Shown: positions 12,001 to 27,000 of the stretch, piece by piece
How positions within the stretch are numbered: position 1 is the stretch's first letter
Layout of the letters: each line of letters starts with the position of its first letter
Source: Myotis daubentonii
Taxonomy: Eukaryota; Chordata; Mammalia; Chiroptera; Vespertilionidae
DNA: 64,000 nucleotides
Assembly (NCBI RefSeq): GCF_963259705.1
Contig: NC_081842.1
Coordinates: 42,910,803 to 42,974,802 of the forward strand
Direction: 5' to 3'
Notes under the pieces: generated by a model
Told to the model about the DNA's origin: nothing
The model's input: only the letters and a program-made list of their open reading frames with translations
Databases searched by the model: none
Position numbers and translations under genes: made by a program

Positions 12001-15000
12001 ACAGGGTAGAGAAACGTGAGTCAGAGACTATTTTGGGGACTAATAAATACTGACTGGAGATGAACTAATTGATATCCAGGTTTCACACATACATTAATCC
12101 ATTTGGAATTAACCCAAAAAAGTTATATAAAAATGATCACATAAATAGGACAGAGAAAATTAAATGGCATATTTAATCCAGCTATGGAAGGAGGATCGTC
12201 TCCATTTTCCCCCAAAGCCAGGATCTATTAAAGATAAGATGGATGAGTTTAAATATGAAGAGGAAAACTTTTTGTATAATGAAATTAGCATTAAAGGGAA
12301 GGGGAATAAAGCTAAAGAAATGACCAGGTAATATAATATATTTTGAACAGCTAGCTTTTCTGAAAAAGACATGATTTTATAGTCCATCACTCAATGAATA
12401 TTTGTTGAGGAGCTCAGGACCAGGCTCTGCTGCAGGTACTGGGGATGCAGGAGTAAACAAACAGACCCCCACCTCAAAATCACCGCCTTAATGCTGGGTA
12501 CATTCAAGTATTTCTAAAAGGTGAAAATCCAGAATAACCTTCTAAATTGGTTCTCTCAAACTCTCAATTCAATGTTACCAACCAAGAAATACAGTGGGGC
12601 CTTGACTTACGAGTGTCTCGACTAACGAGTTTTTCGAGATACGAGCCATCTCTCCGCCGATTTTTTGCTTTGAGTTGCGAGCTAAAATTCGGGTTACGAG
12701 CCAGCTTCAGATACCCCACCACTAAGTTGGCGCAGCGAACGTCACAGTGAACGCCACAACATCAGCCCAGCATTCAATTCATTGTAATGGTGAAAATTGA
12801 TTTGACATACGAGTAATTTGAGTTACGAGCTCCATCATGGAACAAATTAAACTCGTAAGTCAAGGACCCACTGTATAAGTTAAATTTAAAAATAAGTATA
12901 AATTTAAAATTAAGTATACCTTAATAAAAATAGAGATAAAATCTAATACATGAAAGAGAAAAGGTAAGACAAACATAAAATCATCTGAACACCGCACCAA
13001 TTATATATATACATTAGAGGCCCAGTGCACAAAATTTGTGCACAGGGGAAGGGATCCCTCAGCCCGGCCTGCACCCTCTCACAATCCAGGACCCCTCAGG
13101 GATCGGGCCTAAACTGGCAGTCGGACATCCTTCTCATAATCTGGGACCACTGGCTCCTAACGGCTCACCTGCCTGCCTGCCTGATCGCCCATAACCACTC
13201 GCCTGCCTGCCTGATCACCACTAACCACTCTGCCTGCCTGCCTGATTGCCCCTAATTGCCTCTGCCTCAACCCCCGCCACCGCAGCTTCATCCGGGAAGG
13301 ACCTCCGGAAGGTCGTTTGGCTGTCTGGTCTAATTAGCATATTATGCTTTTATTATTGTTAGTTTTTTTTGTTTGTTTAATACATCTTTATTGCTTTCAG
13401 AGAGGAAGAAAGAGGGAGAGAGAGATAGAAACATCCATGATGAGAGAGAATCATGGATCGGCTGCCTCCTGCAAGTCCCCCACTGGGGATCAAGCCCACA
13501 ACCAGGGCATGTGCCCTTGACTGGAATCGAACCTGGGACCTTTCAGTTCGAAGGCCGATGCTCTATCCACTGAGCCAAACCAGCTAGGGCTATGCTTTTA
13601 TTATTAAGGATGTGTGTATGTCAGTAGTGGAACGATCCACCCTTTTTACTTGCAAAGGGTGAACAGAAAGCTACTATATTTCTTTAGGACATTTACAAAG
13701 AGTTTTCTCCACTTTAAGAAGAAACTGAATAAAAAGTAAATGTCCATTGCACCAATTTGTAATATGCCACTAGTGGGTACTCAGAAAAACCAACCGGTAA
13801 TACATAACATTTTAAATACTCTGTCTCCATAACTCCGCTATATGAAGGAAAATTTTCCAAAGACAAAAAAGAATTTAAATCCAGTATTTTACTAGGAACT
13901 AAATGCCTCAAACAAGATTAATGGTTAAACTACACCTCAGTGCTGCCCAATGTAAGTATAACGCAAGCCACAAATGTCATTTAAATTTTTCTAGTATGCA
14001 CATTAAGAAAGAAAAAGATACAGGTGAAATTAATTTTTTTATTGTTGACGCTATTATAGATGTCCCCCATTCTCCCTCCTTTTACCCACCACCCCCAGCC
14101 CCCACCCCATCCCACTCCCCGCCTCTGAGTGGAATTAATTTTAATAATATAGGGTGTCCCAAAAAAGTGTATACATACACTTTGAATAATGACAAAGGCA
14201 GTGTTTATTAAAATACATTTTGCCGGGAGCCAGTCCATGCTTGCTGTTTCAAGGGACCTGGCATATATGGCATACTGTTCTTAATATGTTTGCTCACCTT
14301 CTTGGCACTATGTGTTTTAACCAAGGTCTCTGAGAAAGGTTGTTTCCCCAGGTAGGGATTTTCCCCTGAAGTTAGGGAGGGAATAAAACCTCTTAACTAA
14401 GTGCCAGGCGGGTAATTAATCACTTTAACTACGAACAATCATGCTTAAGCTACATAATCTTTACTCCCTGGAATGGAGATAAGAAACGCCCTAACCTTTG
14501 GAATAGAGATTGATAGGATTGGAATCAACTGGTATAAATACAGATGTAACAAGACAGAACTTAGAAGACAGAACCTACACAGAACCTAGAGACAGAAGAA
14601 CTTCGCAGGAGAGAACATGGCAAAAGATCCTGGACAGAAACTGGCAACAGAACCTAGAGACAGAACCTAGCGAGAGAAAATGGCAAAAGATCCTGGAGAA
14701 CCTAGAGAGGGAACATGGCTACAGAACCTGTGTGGAGAACCTGGAGAACCTAGCAAGAGAACATGGACACAGAACCTGGCTGGAGATCTAGACCAGAACT
14801 TGGCTGGAGATCCTGGCTAGAGATCCTGGCTAGGCTGCTGATCAACTGAACGCTGTCTCTGTGTCATTCCTTCTTCGCCGACTCCGTCCACACCTTTGGG
14901 GACCCCTGGACCTGCTGGGGTTGGACCCCAGCAACATTTCACTTTCAAAATTGTGCTATCAGCTATTCAAGTGTGTATACATTTTTTGGGACACCCTGTA

Positions 15001-18000
15001 TATTTATCCCAACCTATACAAAACCTTATCTTTTTAACATGTAATCAATAAAAACTTATTAATGAGCTATTTTACACTGTGTTTTTTTTTTAAACTAAGT
15101 CTGGCTGGCTACACAATAGGATCATCAGGGGAAATCCGGTGTGTATTTGATATATACACCACATCTCAATTAGGACTGGCCACGATCCCAATGCTTGATA
15201 GCTAATGTGGCTCATGGCTAAAGTCCTGGACAGTGTAGCCCAGCAGTTCTGAAGGGAGGGCGATTTTGCTTGCCCAGGGCACATCGGGCAACGTTTAGAG
15301 ACGTTTGTCACTTCTAGCATGTAGTGGATAGAGGCCAGGGACACTGCTGAACATCCTACAATGCACAGGACAGCCCCGAAACAGAGAAGTGTCTGTGGCC
15401 CCAAATGTCAGTCGTGCTAAGGTAGCTCTAGCTAGCTAGCTACACAGCTCAGACAGTGCTTGTACGCTGGTCTAGGTGATGTATTTTAGGAGGCCTGTTC
15501 TGTAAGCTATGGTGCTTTAAATCCTTGTTAGAAGTAACTTTTTAAAGCCTCTCCTGAGAAGGGAGGAGGGCCCCCTCTCTCTGTTTCTCTTAAGGGGCAC
15601 TGTCTGCACACTGAATGCCTTTCCATGGCCAGATGACAGACATGCACAGGGAGAGGTGTCCCCAGCAGTTCATTCTTTCCAAAGGGGAAATACTGTTTGA
15701 TCCAGAGCTGAGAAAACATTAGACAAGGAAATACTGTTGCTATTTATATCTTCCTGAGGACTACATGGCTAGGAGACATTGAGTATTTTTTTTCCTACCA
15801 AAGCGACACAGTTGGGGCAGGGTGGGGACACCTGGAGAGCTAACAGGGGACAATGAAGTTCAGGTTCTGCTACGGTTCACACGAAGGTCAGGGAAGCACA
15901 CAGTCACCTACGTGCCCATCTGGTGAGGGAAACAAGGAACATTCGATCCAGGAGCAAACAGCCATGCTTGCGCAAGAGACTTCCCTGCTGCGTGCATTCA
16001 CACCACCCCCGTGGCTGTGCTCATTGGTGCACCCCCCACACCGCGGGACACCGCTGGTCTGCTTTGTCCCATCTCATTTTCTCAGGCTGCCAGAGCGGAA
16101 TGTCTGCTGACAGGGCGACATGGGCTTTGCCCTGCAGGGAGGCCTCTGGGACAAGATAGCAGGGGCCAGAAATCATTCTCCGGGCTGAGCAGCCCCTGCC
16201 TGACAGCAGGACAACAGCAAGGTGGCCTTCCTAAACCTGGAGACTGAGGGTTCATCCAAGTTCTTATGGATGCAGAGACGGCAGGCAGATTGAAGGCTGC
16301 AATTCTCCTGACTGGCACACTCCCTGGGGCATGACCAGAAAGGACAGGCCTCAGATCCTACAGGGTATTCCCCTCGCCTCTCCGTAATCACCAGGTCTTA
16401 ACACAGACACTGAACGGGCAGCCTCTTCTCATCAACCTTTCTGGCCCAAGTCAAAGCTTTTCTGTACAAGTCCCGGTCCCATAGCTGCCTTTATGACGAA
16501 CATCTTGGGAGACATCTCTTTACGGGGAATTGCTGTACAATTTTAGATACAGGTTTCAGGAGACTCAAAATATTAAAAACTAAATTAAAAGGAAATTAAA
16601 ATTTTCTTTTAAATTAAAAAAGATGATGTCCTCCCAAGGACAGCTGATATCCGGCTTTCCCATCGTCCCTATCCTCAAGTTAAAGAAACTACCAAGGACA
16701 TTTCCTCTCCCAATTCTCAACACATCCTTACTCCAATGAGTATTTACATGATCCTGACCATCTCAAGCTCTTCCCTTAAGAACTTCCAAATAGTGGCCAC
16801 TTCAATCAAGAGAGACAGCAAAATTCTCCGACTTAGCAGCTATGAATAACTCATGCACCTCATCAGTAACTACCTGTTCACTCCTTGTGCTGTAGTGCGT
16901 CGTGCTGAGGATCGGCTATTAATATACCAATGGATATAACTGCACAACATCACCATAGCAAAACAGGTGTTTTCCCATAGTTCATAATCTGGTATTACTC
17001 TATAATCAGCAGAAATTTGAGGGCTTTTAGTTGTTTTATAAATACGCTAACTTCCAAGGAACTTATTCAAAGTTCCTATTACACTGGTGCGTGAGATTAA
17101 CTTTGTTATTACAATGATAAGGTTTCAACAGATTACACCGAACCTGAGTCACAGGGGAAAAAACCTTACAGGGAACACTTGGAGCCCCATTGGTTGAGGG
17201 GAAGAGATTTTATCCCAAGGGATTTAGGGCAGAGGTTCTCAGTGCTGCCTACACAACAGAATAACCAGGGGAGCTTTAAAGCAACGCTGAAGCCCGACTC
17301 CAACCCCAGAGACTGGTTTAATTGGTCTGGGATAGGGTCCTGTATTGGTATTTTTTTCAAAGGCTCTTCAAATGACTTTAATATGCAGCCTGGGCTGAGA
17401 ACCACAGATTTAGATAGATGAATACTGGTCTTTTGCATTTGACAAAAATCCCTTAAGTTCAGGCTTTGGCTTAAAAAAAATAAATTTATAGAGTGAGCAC
17501 CAAAGCCCCATCGAAGCAAGTCTAGCCCCAGAAGGGTGTCTCCAGCACAGAAGTTTTCCCACTGCAGACAGCTGATTCTCACAGCCAATTGGCCTGGAGG
17601 TCAATTCCTCACAGTGATAACTACAACAATCAAGGCTTAATTACAACAAGACAGCACAAAGCCCACAAGGAGGTGCACCAAGAGTGTCTACCTCAGGTAA
17701 TTGGGACACTTAGCACAGAAAGGTACTCTATCGACACAGTGAAGCATAAAAAATGCCGAGACAAAGAAACAGGACACAAACGATAGAATTGGAGGAAAGC
17801 AAACTGTTGGATATAGAGTTCAAAACCACACTTCTAAGGTCTTTAAAGAATTGTCTAGAAGCTGCCGATAAATTTAATAAGGCCCTCGAAAAGACTGGTG
17901 AGACCGCCGATAAATGTAGTGAGATCTTCAAGAAGACTGGTGAGACTGCCGATAAATGTAGTGAGATCCTCAAGAAATCTAATGAGACCCTCGATGTTGT

Positions 18001-21000
18001 GATAAAGAACCAACTAGAAATTAAGCATACACTGACTGAAATAAAGAATATTATACAGACTCCCAACAGCAGACCAGAGGAGCGTAAGAATCAAGTCAAA
18101 GATTTGAAATACGAAGAAGCAAAAAAACACCCAACCGGAAAAGCAAAATGAAAAAAGAATCCAAAAATACGAAGATAGTGTAAGGAGTCTCTGGGACAGC
18201 TTCAAGCGTACCAACATCAGAATTATAGGGGTGCCAGAAGATGAGAGAGCAAGATATTGAAAACCTATTTGAAGAAATAATGACAGAAAACTTCCCCTAT
18301 CTGGTGAAAGAAATAGACTTACAAGTCCAGGAAGCACAGAGAACCCCAAACAAAAGGAATCCAAAGAGGACCACACCAAGACACATCATAATTAAAATGC
18401 CAAGAGCAAAAGACAAAGAGAGAATCCTAAAAGCAGCAAGAGAAAGAAAATCAGTTACCTACAAGGGAGTACCCATATGATTGTCAGCTGATTTCTCAAC
18501 AGAAACTTTGCAGGCCAGAAGGGAGTGGCAAGAAATATTCAAAGTGATGAATACCAAGAACCCACAACCAAGATTACTTTATCCAGCAAAGCTATCATTC
18601 AGAAGTGAAGGCCAGATAAAGAGCTTCACAGATAAGAAAAAGCTAAAGGAGTTCATCACCACCAAACCAGTATTATATGAAATGCTGAAAGGTATCCTTT
18701 AAGAAGAGGAAGAAGAAGAAAAAGATACAAATTATGAACAACAAATACACATCTATCAACAAGTGAATCTAAAAATCAAGTGAATAAATAATCTGATGAA
18801 CAGTATGAACTGGTGATTGTAATAGAATCAGGGACATAGAAAGGGAATGGACTGACTATTCTTGGGGGGGGGGGGAAGGGGGTGGGGGTGAGGAAAGAGA
18901 TTGGACAATAATCGTGTACCTATGGATGAGGGCAGTGGGTGGGGAGTGAGGGCGGAGGGTGGGGTGGGAACTGGGAGGAGGGGAGTTATGGTGGGAAAAA
19001 AGAGTAACTAATCTAATAATCGGAACAATAAAGATTTAATTAAAAAAAATTGTAAGTGAAACTTTCTTCAGTGCCTAGTGTCATGTGTATGCTCATGTTA
19101 AATGCTTAGTATAAGACATCAGTGGTTCCATCATGTGACCATGGGACTGCAGAGCAGGCTGGAACTGCTGACAATGATGAGAAGCAAACACAAAGGTGAA
19201 GATTTGAGCAGTTTGGCTATTCTTCTACTGTGAGACGACAACATTAAGAAAACTAAGCGATCACTAAACACCATGTCTGCTTTGGCAAACAGAAGTTTTC
19301 ATCTAACAGAGTTAAATTGATTCTTTGAACAGCTTATTTAAAAAATAATCTTATAATTTAAACATATATAATATCAGCTTATCTAAATAGGCTAACTCCC
19401 TAAAAAGGGGGTGGAAAACAAAGGGAGAGAGACGCTTAATTATGCTAATCAGTGAGCTTCATTGTGGCAAATTAACTTAACATTAGTCTGCAAATTTTTT
19501 GTTTTTTTGTTAATCATATTTTTGATCCATTGATTTTTAGAGAGAGTGGAAAGGAGAGGAAGAGAGAGAAACATCAATGTGAGAGAGACACATTGATTGG
19601 TTGCCTCCTGCATGCACGACCAGGGCTGGGGAATCGAACCCAGGACCCTTCAGTCCACAGGCTGTCGCTCTATCCACTGAGCAAAATAGGCTAGGGCTGC
19701 AATTCTTTTTTAATTGAATTTTAGAGGGAGAGGAAGGGAGAAAGAAAGAGACATTGATTGGTTGCCTCTCACCCCAACCGGGGATGAAACCCACCACCTA
19801 GGTAAGAGCTCGGACCAGGAATCGAACCTGAGACCTTCCAGTGCTCGGCATAATGCTCCAACTGAGCCACACTAGCCAGGGCACACATTAGTCTGTAATT
19901 TTGATATTAACAGATTCAACCATTGTAAAACCTTCTGCAGGCTGGTTTCCTGTTCCGGCATTGACCTTTTATTTTTGATTAAGAGAGAGAAAATAAATAG
20001 TGAGGCATTAAAGAAAAATTTGCAGAAGGCTACCTAAAAGCAGAACCAAGGTTTCATTGCAAAAGTTTTCATTAACCATCTGTAACTTCCAAGTTATCTA
20101 TCTCAACAAAATAAAGACTGAGGTATTTAAAACTGCTTAAGAAATAGGAAGCTTGAGCATCTACCCATGTACCAGAAGGTCAAGGTTCAAATTCCCCAAC
20201 AGGGTACATGCTGGGTTGAGGGCTCAACCCCCAGTGGGGGGAGTATGCAGGAGGCAGGCGATCAATGACTCATCTTTTTTTAAAAAATATATATATATTT
20301 TTATTGATTATAGAGAGGAAGTGAGAGGGAGAGAGATAGAAACATCGATGAGAGAGAATCATTGATCAACCACCTCCTGCATGCATGCCCACACTGGGGA
20401 TCAAGCCCACAACCTGTGCATGTGCCCTGACCAGGAACCGTGACCTCCTTGTTCATAGGTCAACACTCAACCACTGAGCAACAGTGGCTGGGCCCGATCA
20501 ATGATTCTTATCTTTAATGTTTTTATCCCCTTCTTCCTCTCTCTTCCTCTCTCTGAAATCAATAAAAACATATTAAAAAACAAAACAATAAAAGAAACAG
20601 GAAGCTAGTTCCAATACTTTTCTTCCTTTTTAACAGAAGCTCCTTTAACTACTCATGCCAACAGGCTATATTTATTTCCCTTAGGCAGCATTTCCTAGCA
20701 TAGCAGCAGCAGCCCTGCTGCAGAGGGCGTAAAAGAGCTCACGATCAAGGCCAACCTCAGGAGACCCATGCGCTGCAGGTTCAGTCACCACCCGGCAAAG
20801 CCACTTGGGCTCTGCACCAGTAGCAGCACTGTTGTCATCTCTACCAGAGAGCCCTGGACTGCTATTGGAGACCAACACCTGGCACCAGGCCAGATACCCG
20901 GATCATACACACTGAGCTCTATAAAGCCTTACGGATGTGGGGGTTAGAGGGGGCTGCAGAGAGCAGGTGTTCTTACTCATCCCGTCACTGGCTGTTGAGA

Positions 21001-24000
21001 AAATGTGCTGAGTCACTGAGTACCAATCAAGAGTAAAATAATGCAGAGACTGCAAATACAAATCTCCTTCACCCCGCCCTCCTCCTTCCTAACAGCAAGA
21101 AGACTCACAGGTAATACTCTTAACTCTGAAAACACTAGGGCACGGACACATTCACACACCCTTAGTCCCTAAAGAAAAGCTTTCAGAGTCAAACTCTCAA
21201 AAATGTAAGGCACTGAACAAAACTACTTCATAGCAACAACTGCCTCTGGGTAGAGGGGATAAGGGTGATTTCTAGGGTATAGCTTCAAAATATTTCAACT
21301 CACTAATTATGAAAACGCCAACCAAGGTTAAAGGGTCAGCCCAACACAAAACTAAAGGAAATACTAGGTGACGGTCACTGGGCTTTGTGAATACTTGCTT
21401 TCTCATCTTCCTAGAGGCAGAACAGTCTAACACGGTAGAAAGAAAATTCCACCAATGGAACACTTTTGAGCGAAGGGGGAAAAAGAGAGCAGTCATAAGG
21501 GCACATGAACTTGGGTTGACTTCTGCTTATTTTCCACTCTTCCTCCTTTTCTAGATTAGACATGCTAATGAAAAACAAGTCACCCTAAACTCTGGTCTGG
21601 GAGCAGTAAGAAAACAACTACATAATAAAAAGGTGTATAAAGCATTAAGTAACTTTGTCTTGCTTTTGCTTAAGTTTTAACTTAAAGCAACTAAAATCCA
21701 AATTCCCTGGCCTATTACTGAGGAACACACACAGCATCTGAAACTCGCCAACCTATCCCTCTACATCTGTGACCTCACACTTTATGCTCAAAGCCAACAG
21801 AGTCCTAGTTGGCCCTATCCACAACTCTTTCTTCTGCCAGGCATGCTCTTCCTTTCTCCAAATTCTACCCATTCCTCAAATCTCCAATCAAATGTTACCT
21901 CCTCCTGAAGTCTTCCCTGACCTCACAGACTGAACACTCTTTTTCATATTAATTTCCATAGCATCTAAATTACAGTCATCTATGTACATGCTTCTGAGTT
22001 TAAGCTTCTATTGGAGGACAGGCAAGCCCAGCATCAATTTATCTTTCTTTGCATCAGACCACTTCATTCCGTGTTGTGCATGTATCTTGGAGAGTGCTCA
22101 AATGTTCACTGAATTAAGAAAATGAATAAATATCACATCTTAAAGTAAACAAATAAACAAACCAGGGCTCATGGAGTTATGTGATATACATATGCATATA
22201 TATATATATATATATGAGTGCAATCATAAGAAAAGAAGCTGTGCCTGAACCATGCCTCAGACACAGAAACAGTGTTAAGGAGTGGTCTAGACATAAATCT
22301 TCATGTTTATTGAAATAATGCCAGCCAATGTTAGTACTTAGGCCCAAAAAACTAACAGCAACAGAAGGCACCCTATTAGCACTTCAGGATTAAAGCATGT
22401 CTGCTAAGCATGGAATTGTGTGTGGCCACAGCATTAACTTAATAGTCCTAAACAAAAGTAGGTGTTAGTCACCCTATCTTTAGGGTGACTAACATTATTT
22501 TACCTTCATTATCTCTAAGCAGATGTGATACAAATATCTGAAGATGTGCATGATTAGAGCAATTTTCCCAAAGAGTATTTCAAAGGAAAGATTTGACCAC
22601 AATACTAAGGAATGGGCGAACTGTGCACTCTGCAACTTTGCTTGCGGAGTGAAAAAAAATCAAGGGCCTGTTTAAAATCAAAATCTGTTCCTGGTGCTTT
22701 GCTTCTGACTTCTGTTTAACACAGTTTCAGGTCAACTGGGCCTATCAAAGGCTAATGGAGGTGAGTAAAACCTTGTTTTTCAATTAAGAGTCAAAGATGT
22801 ATTCTGATCTTTTGTTACTTGGAGTAGTTTTTTTCTTTCTGAGGGACAGTAACTATACCTGGCAACTGGAATGTCTGGTCCCAGATTTCCTCTCTAACAA
22901 CTAATATAGAAATGATGGTTATGATTATATGACATGAAATTTTAATCTCTAATTACCAGCTTACATTTTAAAAAACGATATGCTGTACATAGCCATTCTG
23001 CTTCCCAACTACTTAAAGTATCCATTTTTTTTATATCATCTCTGAACCAGAAATCTTTTGTCATCTTTTTGGTTCCATCTATCAGCAAACTGTTAAACAC
23101 AGTAGACAAATTCAAGATCAATAAATCTTAAGAAATTTTGGCTTTTGACAGGTTAAATGCAAGAGTATTCTAGGTGGTCTGTAAACTTTTAAAAACATTT
23201 GATGTATTCACTTTAGTGTGTATAAAAATATTGGTTGCATAAACCTATGATTTCATTGCTTAGGTCAAGGATAAGCAAAAAGAAAAAAAACAACTAATGA
23301 AAAATATTTTAAGTAATAAAAGTTCAGAGGGTACAAGGATGTGGTAAAAACTAAAAAAACAACACAAAAAAACCACACACAACAAACTGAAAAAAAAAAA
23401 AAAAAACCCCACAGGATTCAAATTTAAAAGTTTAAGAAAGATAAAAGGATAACAAAAATGAAATTCATACAGACTCCTGAAATTTTATAAAAGTGGTATT
23501 AGCCTTCCTGTTTCTTTAAGATAAGGCTCAATCACATAAAGTAAACTTGTTGTCTGATGCCTAACTTTAATTTTGGGGACAAAAGGTACAACAGTGACTC
23601 TATTTCCAGTTCTCCACTTACAAAGAAAAAGCTTACTGCACATCCCAATGTCAATTCTTCTCTACTCAATTGGGAGGGACCTTGTCCCCAGAAATTTCAC
23701 CGGACCACACCCCAGCTTTCCAGGTTCGACCTCTTCCTGCTCAACAAGCCATCCTTGGACAAGCCTGCACACTCCCAAGGCCTCATCTACATCAGGGGTG
23801 GGGAACATCACCAAATATTTGACCAAATATAGCAGGCTAATTTTTAAAAAATATACTTTTATTGATTTCAGAGAGGAAAGGAGAGAGAGATAGAAACATC
23901 AATGATGAGAGAGAATCATTGATCAGCCGCCTCCCACATGCCCCCCACTGGGGGTTGAGCCTGCAACCTGGGCATGTGCTCTGATGGGAATCAAACCATG

Positions 24001-27000
24001 ACTCCCTGGTTCAACCACTGAGCTACACTGGCTGAGCAGTAGGCTAATTTTTAAGTTGATAATTTTATATGGCCCATGAATGTTATAAATATCCAAATAG
24101 CCCTTGGCAGAGAAAAGGTTCCCCACCCCTGATCTACATGGACACACTAATGACTAAATTTGTTTCCTGTTCTTCTTCTTGCCCTGCTCTATCCATCTAC
24201 TGATCATTTTACCTGGATGCACTTCAAACTCAACATGCTTAAAAGCAAACTCATTCTTACCAGCAATCCTAGGCACCCCAAGGTGCCCCTTCCCTTCCAG
24301 AGATGCCCCTAAATTTCTCCCATCTCCTCCACCTCATTATTACGCTGAAGACACACCTGGGGCCTCTCTCACGTGGGCTAGCACAAGAGCCTCCCGGCTG
24401 CTCCCTGTATTTTCTCCCTCTCTTTGTACAGCTATTTTTTCCTTAACTGCCTCAAAACTAATCTTCCTAAGATAAAATCAAGTCTTAAAAATTCCTTATC
24501 AGCTCAACCTCATTAGTCATTAGGTCACTTATTAAGACTACAGTGAGATAGCAGACATACCTATCAGAATGGCTAAAATAAAGATTATGGGGGAGAGTAT
24601 GGTCAGCTGGAAGAAGGTAAATGGGATAAATGGTGACAGAAAGAGTAGACCCTGGATGGTAAGTACACAATGCAATGTGCAAATGATGTATTGTAGAATT
24701 GTGCCCATATAATTTTATTAACCAATGTAAATTCAAAAAAATAAAGATAATGATAACACCAAATATTGGCAGGAATGCAGAGAAACTGCATGCATACATT
24801 ATTGGTGGGAATGTAAAATTGTACAGCTACTATGAAAAAGGGTATTGATGTTTCTTACGAAACTAAACATGTACTTATCATATGACCCAGCAATTGCATT
24901 CATGGGCATTCCAGAGAAATGAAGCTTATCCACACAAAATCCTACACACAAATATTCAAAGCAGCTATATTTGTAATAGTGAAAAATTAGAAGCAATTCT
25001 AATGTCCTTCAACAGGTAAATGGTTAAACAAACTATGGTTTATCTATAACATGGAATACTGCTCACAATTAAAAGGGAAGAAATATTGAAACACAACAAA
25101 TTAGATGGATGTTATGGGACTAATGCTGAATGAAAAAAGCCAATCTCTAAGATTCCATAGTATAGATTCCATTTATATACAATGCTTAAAATGACAAATA
25201 GAGATGGAGAACAGAATCATGGTTGCCAGAGCTTAGGGGAGAGGATAGGGAGATGGCTGTGGTTATAAAAGGGTAGCATGGGATGGAGGTGATTTATATT
25301 TTGACTGTGGTAGAGGTTCAAACAAATCTATACATGTGAAAAAACTGCACAGAATACGTACACATACGTAAATGAGTGCATGTAAAGTTGGTGAAGTCTT
25401 AATCAGGTGGATGGACTGTATTAATGTCAATCAATCTCCTATTGTGATATTCTACTATAGTTACTCAAGAAGTTACCATTGGGGGAAGCTGGATAAAGTG
25501 CATATGGATCTCTCTACATTATTTTTTACAACAGCATGTGTCTCTACAGTTATCTCAAAATAAAAAGTTGAAAGATGAAAAAACCCTCCTCAATGACATC
25601 TAATAGCTCCCCAATACCCGTAGGAAAGCATGACATGCAGAATTTCCCTTACACATCCTACAATCGAGACAACTAGTTCTAAGAGCTAACATCTATTGAG
25701 CGCAGGTTATGTGGCAGGCACCATTCTAAGCATTTTATATGTATTATCTCATGTAATCTTCAATGATCCCACAAGTTCAATTCTACCATCAATGCTATTT
25801 TAACACATTTTTTACAAAGATTTTTTAAAACTGATTTTTAGAAAGGAAGAGAGAGAGAGAAACATCGATGTGAGAGCGAAACATCAATCGGCACATCCCT
25901 TACCAGGGATCAAGCCCACAACTCAGGCATGTGCCTTGACCCGGAATTGAACTGGCAACCTTTCCATACATACCCAACCAACTGAGCCACACTGGCCAGG
26001 GCCTGTCAATGCTATTTTATTCATAAACCATTAAGGCACAGATGATATAAGTAGCTTGATAGCATCACCAACCAATCATCCTTCAAGCCCTGCTCCAATG
26101 TTACCTTTGTGACTTCTAGATTTAAGTGCTATACTAGCAGTGTCAAAAATTCAGAAGATATTAAAAAATGTTTAACAAGGTCTACACAAAAGGACACAAA
26201 AAAGTTATAAAGCTGACACCTTAAGGATTTGACACTGATTACACTGAATCTCTGCTTCTCCAAAGTTAAGCTTGAGTGGGAAAGTATTGTATAGATTATG
26301 GCGGGGACAGAAAACACCCATTAGTGAGAAAATTTTAATTAACAAGACAGCTAAAAAGGGACAGCTAATGTTAGGCTAATGAAACTCCAGTGTCAGCTGC
26401 AAAGCCCACATCTTTCTCAAGTTTTCACAAAACAAATACACGAACACAATTACATGACTTCTTAAACCCAGTTATCTCCACATCCCCTTTTCGTTAGTTT
26501 TGCAAGTCACGAAAAGGCATAATCTCTTTTCTTAGAAAAAAAGACATTTTCTTCTGTTTAAAATGTATATTCATTATTTCCCTTAGGAGAAACGAGGTTA
26601 TTACATGGATTTACTTGAAAAGCTTACTAATTATCCTACAACAATCTAGAATTGTCCCAAGTACTGTCTAAATTCTGAATGAGTCTCTCCAAAGGAGTCA
26701 TTTTAAACACAGACGACAGGAGCAGAGGGGAAGAAAATAATTTTAAGCCCATGAAAGAAGCTTAATGGATCAGATTTCCTCTGCTCCATTCCCCCTCCCC
26801 TCCCATAAGTTGTCTTCTCTTAAGCAAAGCCTTTGCAGAAAGGCACCAAAGGTGAGCATAAGTGGCAGAGAGGAGAAATAGGTGGAAGGCGGAGAGCCAA
26901 CCTCTCCTCTTTCGTAAGTAACCATAAATTCTTTTTTAAATGAGTATATCTGTGCCAAACTGACATGCCAGGGAACAAGATCTCAAATGCTCCCCATAAA

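Larger units (their letters stand above)
13938..15238 (+). mobile_element. Ancient hAT-Charlie-type element, host of a nested insertion stack
   Basis: Its head CAGTGCTGCCCAATG and tail (GGACAGTGTAG, the inverse) are inverted ends, and its inside (AGTATGCACATTAAGAAAG, AACATGTAATCAATAAAAAC) is a familiar mammalian-wide miniature hAT element. It is split by an L1 tail (about 14035-14130) and by a mariner element (14150-14998) that itself contains a solo LTR. Confidence 0.7.

Noticed and set aside
14510..14791. A 93-codon plus-strand frame rich in EN, REH and RTW repeats
   Set aside because: It is the decamer array of a solo LTR read in one frame; the second LTR copy does not keep it.
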